A DNA stretch of 62,430 bases from Candidatus Thalassospirochaeta sargassi. GTDB lineage: Bacteria; Spirochaetota; Spirochaetia; UBA9216. The DNA lies in the NCBI GenBank assembly GCA_028532855.1, contig JAQQAL010000015.1, forward strand, positions 1 through 62,430. The letters run 5' to 3'. Below the pieces are notes generated by a model. That model was not told where the DNA came from and made no database searches. It saw only the letters and a program-made list of their open reading frames with translations. The translations under genes and the position numbers were made by a program. Below are positions 1 through 12,100 of the stretch, in pieces (position 1 is the stretch's first letter; each line of letters starts with the position of its first letter).

Positions 1-44
1 ACAGGGTCTTTACTGTTTTTGATAAGTTGGTAGTATGTATACAT
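1..44 (-). CDS. 5' end of an unidentified gene running off the left edge
   Basis: Only the first 14 codons lie in the window. The protein begins MYTYYQLIKNSKDP. The start is supported by a strong Shine-Dalgarno, AAGGAAGG, four bases before the ATG. The fragment is too short to assign a family. The ATG and Shine-Dalgarno are predicted to lie in a leader helix, described separately, so translation may be regulated. Confidence 0.5.
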   Translation of the reverse strand, partial: MYTYYQLIKNSKDP

Positions 45-125
45 GGTTCCTTCCTTGGGTTGGTTTTTTGTGTAACCCTATGCTGCCCGATTTCGTTGAT
101 CTTGGGCAACAGGGGGGAACCATGT
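41..125 (-). promoter_or_regulatory. Structured mRNA leader that can hide the start codon
   Basis: On the minus strand ACATGGTTCC (125-116) is a perfect 10-bp complement of GGAACCATGT (50-41), which contains the ATG of the left-edge gene. After a 2x2 mismatch, three further pairs reach into its Shine-Dalgarno. Inside this outer helix are GTTGCCC/GGGCAGC and GGGTT/AACCC, so the leader could fold as a three-way junction. I do not recognise it as a named riboswitch. The pairing is seen in the sequence; regulation is inferred. Confidence 0.45.
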
Positions 126-343
126 TTCTTCTCTGATCAATGAATATTTATTTGATGCTTTACAATGAAGTTAAAGGTGATATACTTATCATATTATAAT
201 GATGGTAGTAAAAGCCAACAATAAACAAATAGTGTCAATAAAAAGAATCTACTCTGTCCGGACTCCCGATGATGCTGGCTTCGGAAATTGATACATAGAT
301 CCTTTATGTTTAAAAAGAAAATATTGGATCTTAGGGGAATAAT
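126..343. other. Intergenic region between divergent genes
   Basis: A/T-rich spacer between the left-edge minus-strand gene and the chemoreceptor. It must hold the promoters of both. I could not assign convincing -35/-10 pairs. An AGGGGAAT Shine-Dalgarno sits just before the ATG at 344. I see no repeat or RNA gene here. Confidence 0.5.
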
Positions 344-2554
344 ATGAAATTTACAATTAGAACGAAGTTAGGATTGAGTAATGCTATTTTTGTTATAGGG
401 ATAATAATTTTTGTAATTTTTAATTTAAACAGAATCAGTATAAACTCTGAAACATTAATGAAACTTGAAGCTCTGGATTCACAGAGTTTCTTGCTTAAAG
501 ATTTAAATATCGAGCTGACAAATACTCTTCAGTATCTTACAATATCAAGTCTTACGCAGGACGCTCAGCAGCTCAGGGCTGCAGAACAATCAAAAGCGCT
601 GATTGATAAAGCTCTTGAAGAGCTTGGCAGCCTTTATCCGGCCGATAGTACTGCCGTAATATCATTAAAAACATCTCTTGATGCTTTCTTTGATGCAGGG
701 CTCGAGATGCAGGCGGTCTATGACGCATCAGCAGCTGAAGGGGTACAAATCAGTAATGAACTTACGGCCATGAAGATGGCCATTGGTGAAGAGCTGACCG
801 GAATAGCCGAGGCTGTTACTGACGACAGAAATCAAATCATCGATCAATACCATAATACTCTTGATTCTACGAGTTTGATAGTAATTCTTTATGGTTTTTT
901 TATCATTCTTCTTGTTACTGCATTAAGTGTTTTTATCTCACTTAAAATTTCAAAACCTATTAGAAAGGCTTCGGATTCCATGAAAGAACTCGCAACAAGC
1001 CGTGGAGACTTGTCTGTACGGCTGCCTATCTCGACTAATGATGAAATTAAAGAGATGATTGTCTGGTTTAACAGTTTTGTAGAGAAACTGATGAATATGC
1101 TTGTAAGTATTAAGACTTTGATAGAAAAGAATGATCTTGTTGGAAACAGTCTGTCAAATTCATCAAAAGACAGTGCTGAATCAGTCTCGCAGATTGTTAA
1201 AAGTATGGAGGATATGCTTGATGGCACTTATAAACTAGATGAGTCTATTGCAAGCGCATCCTCCTCAGTTGAAGAGATTATGCAGTCTATCAGCAGTCTC
1301 GTTAAGCAGGTGGAACACCAATTCGAAGCAATAGAAAAATCCAGCTCTTCAACTGAACAGATAATGGCATCAGTCAATAATGTAGCCAAAATAACAGAAA
1401 CAAGATTATCCACAATGGAGGAGCTGGTAGAACTTATCAGAGATGGTGGCGAAAAGGTTTCAGATACGAATAGTATTATTCAGGAAATTCAGAAAAATGC
1501 TGATAAAATGATGGATATGGCAGATATAATTAACAATATATCGAGTCAGACGAATCTATTGTCAATGAATGCATCAATTGAGGCTGCACATGCAGGAGAT
1601 GCCGGTAAGGGGTTTGCAGTAGTAGCCGATGAAATACGAAAGCTCTCTGAAGATACTGGTACAAATGCCAGTATGATAGCACAAACATTGAAATCGACTA
1701 CTGATAAAATACATGAAGCCACAACAATGGGAAGCAGCAGTGAAAAAGCTTTTGAGGTTATAAACGACGAAGTAAATCATTTCTCAGATGCGCTTCAGGA
1801 AGTTTCGCTCTCTATGAACGAACTTTCTATGGCAAGCAACGATATCTTAAGTTCGATTTCAACCTTGATGTCTACGAGTGAGGTTGTTAAAAACGCATCA
1901 AGTGAAATGAAACAAGGTTCTGATGAAACACTATCATCTATTCAGCACATGCAGGAGGTTTCTGCTGCATCAATGCAAAGCATCAAAGTAGTATCTGAGC
2001 TTACAACGCAGCTTAATAAACTTTCACTATTCATATCATCTTTTGGAAATCAGAACAAATACAACAGTACTCTTCTAATCAGTGAAATTCAAAACTTTAA
2101 AGTTGATGGCTACAATCGTGATGAATTCACTGTAAAAGATGCAGGTATCGACTGGTCTGATGTTCTTCTTGTGAAGATTGAGGCTATGGATAATGAACAC
2201 AAAGAATTATTCAATAGAATAAATACTCTTCTGGAAAATCTATTAAAAGGCGCAGATAGTATGGAGCTTGCTGCTCTTACTACCAGTATAATTGAATACA
2301 CCGATTACCATTTTCGTGAAGAAGAGGAAATGCTTGCCTCCTATAATTATGCAACGCTTGAGGATCATAAAAAACTTCATGCCATTTATGAAGATGAACT
2401 AAAAAATATTAAGCGGAACCTGGAAGATGGGCGTTTTGATGCGCTTTACCTGATCCATATTCAGGAAAAGATGGTTATCTGGCTCGTCGAACACATCGCA
2501 CGTGTTGATCGTAAGTACGGTGAATACATTAATTCATTAACACAACCTGAATAA
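344..2554 (+). CDS. Methyl-accepting chemotaxis protein with C-terminal bacteriohemerythrin domain
   Basis: Transmembrane chemoreceptor of 736 residues. TM1 is at about 10-28, a short helical periplasmic domain follows, TM2 is at about 178-200 and a HAMP domain at about 200-255. The cytoplasmic signalling hairpin includes the conserved tip around '[17 protein letters not shown]' near residue 400. The last 130 residues form a hemerythrin fold with the expected di-iron ligands in order: His in DNEHKELF, the HFREE pair, the two His of HKKLH, and H717/D722 in VEHIARVD. Such receptors are thought to sense oxygen or redox state through the C-terminal di-iron site and to signal through CheW/CheA. 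No chemotaxis gene lies next to it. It is preceded by an AGGGGAAT Shine-Dalgarno. Confidence 0.93.
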   Translation: MKFTIRTKLGLSNAIFVIGIIIFVIFNLNRISINSETLMKLEALDSQSFLLKDLNIELTNTLQYLTISSLTQDAQQLRAAEQSKALIDKALEELGSLYPADSTAVISLKTSLDAFFDAGLEMQAVYDASAAEGVQISNELTAMKMAIGEELTGIAEAVTDDRNQIIDQYHNTLDSTSLIVILYGFFIILLVTALSVFISLKISKPIRKASDSMKELATSRGDLSVRLPISTNDEIKEMIVWFNSFVEKLMNMLVSIKTLIEKNDLVGNSLSNSSKDSAESVSQIVKSMEDMLDGTYKLDESIASASSSVEEIMQSISSLVKQVEHQFEAIEKSSSSTEQIMASVNNVAKITETRLSTMEELVELIRDGGEKVSDTNSIIQEIQKNADKMMDMADIINNISSQTNLLSMNASIEAAHAGDAGKGFAVVADEIRKLSEDTGTNASMIAQTLKSTTDKIHEATTMGSSSEKAFEVINDEVNHFSDALQEVSLSMNELSMASNDILSSISTLMSTSEVVKNASSEMKQGSDETLSSIQHMQEVSAASMQSIKVVSELTTQLNKLSLFISSFGNQNKYNSTLLISEIQNFKVDGYNRDEFTVKDAGIDWSDVLLVKIEAMDNEHKELFNRINTLLENLLKGADSMELAALTTSIIEYTDYHFREEEEMLASYNYATLEDHKKLHAIYEDELKNIKRNLEDGRFDALYLIHIQEKMVIWLVEHIARVDRKYGEYINSLTQPE

Positions 2555-2570
2555 AAAGTGTTTTTTATTC
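2549..2570. terminator. A/T-only palindrome between convergent genes
   Basis: GAATAAAAA and TTTTTATTC form a perfect 9-bp inverted repeat around a 4-nt loop. It overlaps the stop codons of the chemoreceptor (plus) and the membrane protein (minus). It may act as a weak bidirectional terminator, but the stem has almost no G-C pairs. Confidence 0.4.
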
Positions 2571-2954
2571 GTATATTACCTTGAAGATGTCGGACATTAC
2601 CCAGACCGCTGAAACAAGTACCCATATACCGATCATTAATCCTGTAAGTTCACTGAAAAACTGATAATAAACCAGGTAATCAAGTAGAATAAAAACAAAA
2701 ACGCCGATTAAATTTATTATGGTTAATCCTATCATCTCGCTTACTGGAGTAACCAGATAATTAACAGCAACAATTTTGACTACAGATGTCAACGTAAATA
2801 AGGCTATAGAGGTGAATATTGTTATCAGTGCAAAGAAAATTACTTTAGCTGCTTCGGAACCTGATGCAAGATCGAGGTTAAATGCCAATACAATGCATAC
2901 AGCTGCAACTACAATAGAGATTACCATTAAAAACCGGTTTAAATAAACGTTCAT
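2565..2954 (-). CDS. Small four-helix membrane protein of unknown function
   Basis: 129 residues, almost entirely hydrophobic, with four predicted membrane helices: about residues 5-25, 35-57, 70-95 and 103-122. The start at 2954 (MNVYLNRFLM) is preferred because TTGGAG lies five bases before this ATG. An in-frame ATG 16 codons upstream has no such site and would add a hydrophilic stretch. No motif identifies a family. The gene is convergent with the chemoreceptor and divergent from the giant secreted protein, so it seems to be transcribed alone. Confidence 0.75.
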   Translation of the reverse strand: MNVYLNRFLMVISIVVAAVCIVLAFNLDLASGSEAAKVIFFALITIFTSIALFTLTSVVKIVAVNYLVTPVSEMIGLTIINLIGVFVFILLDYLVYYQFFSELTGLMIGIWVLVSAVWVMSDIFKVIYE

Positions 2955-3029
2955 ATCAACTCCAAATATATAGTTCTTATTAATTATGTTAGCATGGGGC
3001 ATAGAATATAGCCATTAAAAAAATGTGAT

Positions 3030-3076
3030 GAGGCTGCTTTGGTCTGAGAGGCGGCTTCTTTTACTTATTTTTTTTG
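3030..3076 (+). terminator. Terminator-like hairpin upstream of the giant gene
   Basis: GAGGCTGC (3030-3037) pairs with GCGGCTTC (3051-3058) over 8 bp, two of them G-T, and is followed by a T-rich tract including eight consecutive T. No complete plus-strand gene ends just upstream, so it may block read-through or act as an attenuator for the gene at 3167. An A-run on the left could make it bidirectional. Confidence 0.35.
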
Positions 3077-3166
3077 CATTATCTTATCAATCATGATATC
3101 GTTAATAATACGGAAACGTCAGCTAAAAAGATAATTTCAAAATGCTAAATTCAAAGGATTAAAAAA

Positions 3167-6100
3167 ATGAACAAGCCCCGTAATTTATGTGCGGTTCTGC
3201 TTGGTGTTTCCTTCATCTTTTTAAATACGAACTCATACACACAGAATACCGGATTGCAGGATTTTACTTATCTTTTCGACGAATCTCAGATGAATTATTA
3301 TTTCGACAGGGCCGATGAGCAGACTGATCGTCGGCAGTGGATGGATTATGTTGATTTCGGACTTGAATCGACAGCTGCAGCATGGGAGAAAGAGCTGCTG
3401 TTATTACCGGAACTTGATTATGATCCGGAAAACCTTCCGGTCGTAACGGAAAAATATTTCAAGGAGCTTATTGCCGACAGATTTGCTCAATGGCTGAGCC
3501 GATCATTTTTTAATTCAATTCATCCTGCTGAACTTGGCAGACTCAGCCTGGGAATAGAAGAACTCAACAACCTTTATCTCTATAATGATCCAGACTCAGA
3601 TTCAGGATATAAAACATCAATTGACTATTATGATCTCTATGAACCCGATAATGAAGGCATTTACGTCCTGGCTGAAAAGGGTGATAAAACCCTATGGGCA
3701 GAAGGCGCCCGAGAGAAGATGGGTATTCTGATGGACAGCTGGTCCGAAAATATGATTACGGCCTCGGCGGAATTGAGGTCGACAATCGATGAATCGCTGA
3801 TAGATTCATTTGACAGGATATGGCAGGAAGATTTTAAGGAACATCGAGATAAATATAATCAGCAGCTGTATCAGCTTTATTGTCTTGAACAGAGCAGATT
3901 CTCAAATCTAAGATTGAATGATCAGGCCTCCCTGCAGTTTCAAAGTGACTCAGGAGCGGCAGAGGCAGTCACCGGAGAATTACTTGTTCGAACAGTTGAA
4001 CGGCTTGATGCTGAGCTGGAAGCCCTGAAAAGCGGGCTTGACGACAGGATCAAAGATGCAGATTTACAGAGCAGCTTTTCTTCAGAAAACTGGGATCTTG
4101 CCTTTCGGAATCTGCTTGAGCAGGGATTGAATGCCTGGGACTCAGCTGAGAAGGAATTTTTGTTTGAGCGTATTGAATGGGAACAGACCGCTCTAATTGA
4201 AGCAGCTGATGCCGACAGGATCTGGGTGGAAGCATTCTCAGAACTCCGGAGTGAGCGTACCGCATGGTTTAACAGCTTCAAAACAATACTTGAGGATGGA
4301 CGAGAGCTTTGGACTGAAGAGGGCGGGGAACTTGATGCCGTAATTTCACAGGCGATATCTGAAATCGAGCAGAATGCTGTACATGAGAGCAGTTCTCTGC
4401 AGGAGCGTCTGGATAATAATATTGAGATGTTGCTTCATTCAATTGAAATGATGCATGCCGCCCGCAGCAGTTGGGAATACTGGATGGATTGTGTAGACGG
4501 AGGTTCAAAGGAGTCGTTTGACGGCGGTTCGATTAGCTGGGACGCAAATTCAATGACGTCAGCAACAGATGATTTAATTGCAGCAGTATCCGGAGATCAG
4601 GAAATGGCAGCTGACGAGGCACATTACTGGGTTGAAACATTCAGCTTGTATCAGTCTTATGCCCTTGATATGCAGCAGAAGCTTGCGGAAATATATGGAG
4701 TAGTTGTCTTTGATTCATCAACATTTGAAACAGCTTTCGACGGGAGTGACCTGAAGCCGGCGCTGCTTGATACTGCTGTGCTGAATGATGAAGAAGTCTG
4801 GGAAGCTGTTTTTCTCGACAGCCTGCAGGTAGAAACCCTCAAGGCCCGTGCCTGTATGCAGTACTGGGAAGAGCAGATTGAAACTGCCGAGGCGGTTTAT
4901 GCTTATTCAATTGATACGACATCATTGAAGGAAGGGGCTGACGATACCCTTCAAAAACTTGAACAGAGCAGGCTGCTGTATGAGGAAACTTTCAATGCAT
5001 ATGCAGACGGTGTCGAAGAACTGAATAGCCTTGGCCGGTCTCTGGATAATCTAGAGGAGCAACTATCTGCGGTAATGCTTGAGATTAATGACTGCCGAAA
5101 AAGGCTGAACGGCGCGCGGGAACAATATACAGGATTAATCAGCGATCTTTATTCCGATAACCCCCAGTATCTTGCTGACGAATACAAGGAAAATTACCTT
5201 CTGCTGATTGAGTATACTGAAAATAGTTCAGCATATGAGAATTATCTGCAGGCTGCGCTCAATTACGGAATCAGCGTAAACACTGCTTCCCTATCAGAGC
5301 ATCTGCTGAAGCTTCTGAACGGTGATCCTGCAAGTACGGCAGGGCTGCTTTATAACCCTGACAGTTTTTCACTCAGAAGCCTGGAAGAGCGGATGAATTC
5401 TGTTTCAACTGCAGGATTTACCATTAATGCTAATCAGCTGCAGGACGGTTTTTTCTGTTTGTCTACAGAAAACTCTATTACTTCATTTACCGACTATCTT
5501 GAGAACAGTCTTTTTCTTTCTTCACTTGATTATCGGTATTCAAAACTAGTTGAATATTTCGGCTTATATAATGATCCTGAGACTGATTCGGGTTCTGAGA
5601 TTCTTTGGGAAATGCAAAGAATTATTAAGAGTATTCAGCAAACTGAAAAAGCTGAATATGAGCTGAGGCTTGCAGAGATCAGGTTATATACAAGCGAAAG
5701 CTTCTCTCAATGGGCAATGCAGTATTTTGAAACCGATGTCTACAATGAAATACCGGCTGAAGCCTCTCCTTCTTTTATCAATAATATCCCGGGGGAAATT
5801 GATGAAGACATCAGGGTATATGACAGTCTGCTGCAGCTGTACGCTGAAAGCGATGCTGAAGATTTTGTAATCTATGACTGGGATGAATTTTCCCCTGATA
5901 GTCCTGATGATCTGAATATTGAGCAGGCCTACCAGAAAATCTGGGATCATATAAAGGAGACTGAGGGTACAGATGTCGATACGGCAATAAAAGTATCTGA
6001 AATTGCTGCCTCTCTGAAGGCACTGAAAGCCTGGCTGTTGGAGCATGGGCCTCTGGATGAAGCTTCTAATCTTATCGAAGCAGCATTACTTCAACCCGAT

Positions 6101-9100
6101 GATTTATCAGGGCATCAGTATCTGGCGCTCTACCTTGAGGGCGGGCATAATCTGGCTGCTGATTCCGGGGATTTATATCCCTATATTTATTCTGCCGAGT
6201 ACGCCGGGGCAAAGCAGCGACAGAAAATTGCATCACTGCTGGTCGAATCGGAAGAATGTGTTCCGGTTCTTGCGGAGCATAATTATAATATCCGAAAAAA
6301 GAATCTGTTTTGTGAGCTGGAACAACTGGGACTCCTGAATAGTGATACCGGAGAATTAATATCTCCTGAAGAAATCTGGAGTTTGAAAGTTTTTAATTCA
6401 CTCACTGATGTAAGTGAATGGTTTTATGAATTGGATGATGTCCTCCTGTCACGAGAGCTGCCGTTCTGGTTCAGTGAAATTCTGGCTGATTATATAGACA
6501 GTCTGAAGGATTATGCGGCTGTAAGGGCTGCTTCAATTTTTCCTGAGGCGCAGACATTCGAAACATCTGAAATTAACTTTGAGATAGAGGGCTGGATAGA
6601 TGAAATAACCAATGCAGGTAAGCTTCTGGAATATTTTGAAAGTGATCTGGATGACATTGAAAAACTAATCCTTATAGTAGAATCAGAGCTTATGGATGAA
6701 GCTGTAAAAAATGAGGCCCGTTTTAGATTAGTAGAAACTGCGGCATTTGACCTGGGGGCTGCAGCCGCAGCCATGGAATCCTTCGAGGGGGAATCTGCAC
6801 AATGGAACAGTCTTTTTTCAAAAATGGAATTAACGGAAATTTGGGAATATAAAGATGAAATTATAGCAAAGGCCTCGGACATATATGCTATGGCAGCTGC
6901 ACTTGAATCATCTGATGCGACGGATTGGTCTACGGTCCCGGCAGGCTGGATACCCTATTATGAGGCTGCTAAATGGAATGCCTCAGATTTCAATATTGAA
7001 AACGCTGAGGAACTTTCTGATTCGGAGTACCGCTCTGCAGAGATTCATCTGTTGAAAAAGGAGGTTTTGAGCGGTGATTACACTGCGGAAAGCCTTGAGG
7101 ATAGGCTGGCTTTAGTGCTTGATATAACTGAGTCCGAAATTGCTGAAGTAACGGCGCTTCAGCGTGTTATTGATACGGTAAAAAAGTATAAACCCCGTCT
7201 TCATGGTGAATTCGATGATTATCTGGTTTCTGAGAACTTTGAACCGGAGCTGAGCAGCAGGATAAGGGCTGTTTATCTCCGATTTCATGGCAGTCCTTAT
7301 TTTCAATTTGATGAAGCTGTGTTTATGCCGGCTGCAGACAGCACTGATTTAACTGCGGCTATGATAATTGAGCAGCTGGCTTTCAATAAAACCAGGGTCT
7401 TGAACCCTACGGCTGCCTGTCCGTCAGCTGCGTTAAGTATGAATGATGTTTTTTTCAGAAACATTTCAGATTATATTCTCTCATCAGTCTATGGCCCAGA
7501 TGTTTCAAGCTGTGTGTCTCTGGCAAAAGCCTATGCCGGACGGGATCTGGCATTGCGGTTGAGTGAATATAATGCTTCTTTAGATACTGTTGATGCCGAT
7601 AACTGGCGCAGTTTTATAAATACTGATTATATAGGCTCTGATGATATTTACCTTTATTCTGCAGATGAAAATGATTCAGTAAATTTTATTCTTGATGCCA
7701 GTGAAACCTGTATTGCACTTACTGCCTATTTGGCAGAAGGTTTAACAGCATGGAATCCCGAACAGTTTAATATTGAAGCAATATCGGAAGATTACACCTA
7801 TTCTGGTAATGATGATGCTTATATTGAGTATGCACAGGCTTGGGATACGTATTCAACTTTGAGGTCCAACATCAGTACAATAAAAAACGATCTTGGAATT
7901 CTTGGAAACCGCAGAGAAAAACTACTGAGACTGCAGGCGGCGGATGATGAATCGGTTAATTCTGAATTGAAGCCCCTTGCTGATCTCATTGATGAGTTTG
8001 AGTCTGAGTATGATAATGCACTTGAGAAGCGGATATTGTTAATTGAGGGGGCAGGGGGCTTCAGAGAGACTGAGGCAGCTTATTCTGCTGCCTATGATTC
8101 AGCTCGTGTGCTGCTTAATGAGTTTGAGTCGGTTGAGCATGATTACTCTATGGCTGCATCAATCTATAATTTTGCATCTTCAGGTTATTTATCCAGAATT
8201 GCTGATGAGGTTTCACCGGAATCCCGTTTGGCATATGTAGAAGATAAGCTTAACAGATCAACCGCTGCCTATGATGCTCTTTATAACCTCGGAAACAGTG
8301 ATACATTGTTGTCTTCGGCCTATTCGGAGAATATCCAGTATAAAGAATATTTCGATCGTTATATAGAATATTTCAGAGACAACATTCTGTTCAATAGAAT
8401 AAATCAGGTGATGAACGAAGCAGTTTCTTTACAGGTATCGGTTGTCTCGCAGGCTGAAAGCAGCTGGCAGCAGGCATTAAATGAAAGCTATTGCAATGTT
8501 GTTTACCGTGATGAAGAAGGTGCATTATGCGTTCCTGAAGGCCTTGAGCATTTAACACTCACTGAAAAACCAAACGGTAGTTGGGATATCGGCTGGTCTG
8601 ATAATGCTGATATTGAGAAAATAGAACGCTATTTCAATTCAGTTTTTGAGACAGATTTGGTGAAATGGCTTGAATCACTGAATGCAATAAATAATCTCCA
8701 GAATCTAACCGAGATAGTTACAATCTGGGGAATGGCTGGAAAGTGGGAGGAATACCAGGCCCTGTCTGCTGACGAAAAAGATGAGATCAGCGATTCATTC
8801 TGGAGCAACTATCTTAACCGAAACAATGAAACTGATCTGGATAGAGAGGGGGCAAAAGAGCTGCTTATTACAGAATGGAAAGAGGCATTCAATAAAATTG
8901 AAGGTTATTCTGATGAAGAGTTGTGGATGTACAACTTCTACAAGATCTTATCTAAGGGAAGTCTTATGCAGATAGATACCTCGATTGGAGGATTACGGAC
9001 CTCCGAGAATCTGGATGTCGTTTCTGAGGAAGAGAGTGTTTTGCTCGCAAATCAGTATCTTATCGAGGGGTGTAAAGAGGATGCCAGGATACTGATACTT

Positions 9101-12100
9101 TCTTCGATTCCAATGTTCACAATAGCTGCCGGATATTATGCGATGGCAATAGGTTTTCTGTCTCTTCCCCTAGGCTGGATTGCAGCCGCACTAGCTTTTT
9201 CTATTGCAGCGGGTTTTACCCTTGGTGCAGAATCAAAACTGGGAGAGAGCAATATGAGGCTTGAAGCAGCTAAGCAGATTCAGAATAACGTAATATCATC
9301 GTGTGAGAATAATATTGATAATTTTATGCTTGATTTTTACAGGGATTCTGAGTCTATTCTCAATAAAAAGAACGCCTGGGAGCGTGAAACTGCCAAACTT
9401 CAACTAATGCTCGGCGGGGCTGAAGGCAGCAGTGAATTTACCGCTGAAGAGCAAAAAACTGCTTTGGAAAATACAATAGTTGATGCCTTTATACAGAAAG
9501 GAGAAAATCTGCATGACCTGTTAGTTCAGCTGGATATAGTAGAACCCGATGCGGAAACCGGTGAAGATTCACTGGCCATTTCTTCATTTTTAGAAAAATA
9601 CTATTTCCCTGCTGAACTTACGAGCATTGAATACATAACTGAATTTGAATCGATTTCAAAATTAAGATGCAATGAAGCAGAGAGTGAATTGAATGATTTC
9701 ACGGCAGCTTTATCAGCAGTACAGAGGCAATCTGTTGAAACTGATTATTCTGATGCATATCAGGATTTTATTCAGGGCGATTCCGATTATTCTGAATTCC
9801 TTTCAAGTGTTGATGAGACCTGGGGGAAGAATATGTTCTCGGAGCGGGAACATGTCCTTCGGCTTTATGAAACTAGAAATCAATATTCGGAAACACTTAC
9901 AGACTATGCTCTTTTTAATTCGGATGCTACTGAGGGTTTTCTAAATCAGCAGAGAGAACTTCTGGCAGTTGGAGACAGCAGTATTAATAATCTAAGGATA
10001 CAGAATAACTGTAATGTGAGGCTTGCGGAGCTGCAAATGCTTAAATCAGATTTTGTAGAACGATATCAAATCTGGGAAAATCAAATGAAGGCAATTGCTG
10101 CACGAAGCGATCTCGAATGGCAGAATGCCGAAAGCAGGTTTAATCAGCGTCGGGAACAATGGGCTGTTTCTATCAGCAACAGCTTTGAAACACAGCAGCA
10201 GATGTGGGCGGAAAAGTATGCTGATTTTTTGAATGATAAAGAAAATTGGCTGAAGTCGGTTGCACTTCAAAGTACTGATTATGGAAATATCAGGGTTCTT
10301 GAAGATTTCGGTACTATGACTGAAGCAGCTGTATCAGCTGCAGGAAACAGTATATTGACCGGGCGGCTTATATCCGGAATAACCGGGACTGAAGATATCC
10401 TCTCTAATCTTTTTGACGGTGAATTGCTGGATGAAATGTTGAGGGGCGCAGCTTTGAATAATGCTGAAATATCAAGCCCCGCCTCATTGGTCTTTACTTC
10501 GGCTGGTTTATCCCGTTTTAATACTTCTGAAAGCATAAGCAGAATTGAGGAGTTCCAGATAGAACGAAATAACCAGTTTGAAGGACATATTGCTCTTTTA
10601 AAATACGAAAATCTGCTGGAACAGGTTCATTCGGCTGAGAAAAATTTTTCGGCAATCATTTCAGATGCCAACGAATCAATGGAAAACAGTATTAGTAAGA
10701 CTATGCGAGAAGACGGCTATGTTTTTAACGGAACGAAATATGAGAAGGAGATTGTAGCCGGAGCAACTTTTAACAGCTATATATATCAGACGGCATTTGT
10801 GAGCCGGTATAATTTTTACGAGCCTGATAATTTAAATTTTTCTAGAGAGCTTGAGGCCGCTTCAGGAGAGTTAGCCGGAATTGATATTGAGGGTTTAGAA
10901 GGACTGGCTGATAAGGCTATTGATAATATCCGGAATAAACTGGAAATGATTTTCGGTGTTGACAGCTCAGCTGATTCAAAGATTCTTTCTGCTTTAGGTT
11001 TAAACACTACCGAAATTGAAGGTGAATATCAGCAGACTGAAATTGCCGACGACATGGAAAAGACTGGTCCTATAGAACAGGTTGTAGAGTTTATCGAAAT
11101 GATAGCTGAAAATATCAGCGGGAAGCTGTCTGAACCGGAACTCCCTGAGACAAGAATAATTGAACTTGAACCGGGAGCCTTTGGGTTGCATATAGGGTTT
11201 GCCCCTGAGTTCTCGGAAAATGTTGATCCGGGTTTGGACTGGGATGCTCCGGGTCAAATGAAATATAGAGGAAGCGGAGAGCTCGGCCGTATAATGGGCG
11301 AATTCATTTTTAATAAAATTCGTGAAGGTGTCGGCTGGGGGGAAGTGAATATGCCTCATTATTATAAACGTCTATGGGATGACAGTGAGAGTTTTATTCA
11401 GGCTCCTACTGTCGCAGAGCTAACCGGATTGGGTATAAACATTATGACTCTGGGAGCAGGTGGCATAGCGAGTTTCTGGGGTGCGATGGTTGTAGGTCTT
11501 GCGGATAATGTTGCGATAACAGCATTTGATATTTCAAACGGCAACAGCAGTGCGGGAGAAGGTCTGTTTAATCTTGGCAAACAGATTGTAATAGAATCAT
11601 TTGCAACCCTGGGTTCCGATTATATTTCCTCAATTGATACAAGTGATTTTTCACTTGGGAAGCTGATAGGATTAAACCTTGGACAGCAGGCATATAACAA
11701 TAGTACATATGCTGCATTTAATGCTCTGAATTATGATGATGAATTCGGCTTTGATTACTCACTTAGTGTATTGGATTATGGATTATTCGGTGCCTCCGCT
11801 GTTTCAGGATATGCAGGTACCGCTGCTTCAATGGGCGTCAGCAGTCTGATTTCAGGCATTCTTCCTCCTCTTGAAGCTGCATATTATGGGAGCCTTGCAG
11901 ATCTTGGCGGCGTAGCAGCGGAACAGGCTGCAGAATATGCGGTCCATGCCGGATATCAATTGGGTCGGGACGGTTTTTCAGATATCTCCGGGAGCCTTAG
12001 TACAGCATTTGATAATATGGACATGAGTATTAATATGCTTGATATTGGTTCGGTTCTCGATGCCGCCAGGCTGATTTCGGTTGTGGGAACCGATAATTAT

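Noticed and set aside
3940-11580. Numerous antisense and off-frame ORFs within the giant gene
   Set aside because: They are open only because of the codon bias of the real gene; none has a start site or recognisable domain.
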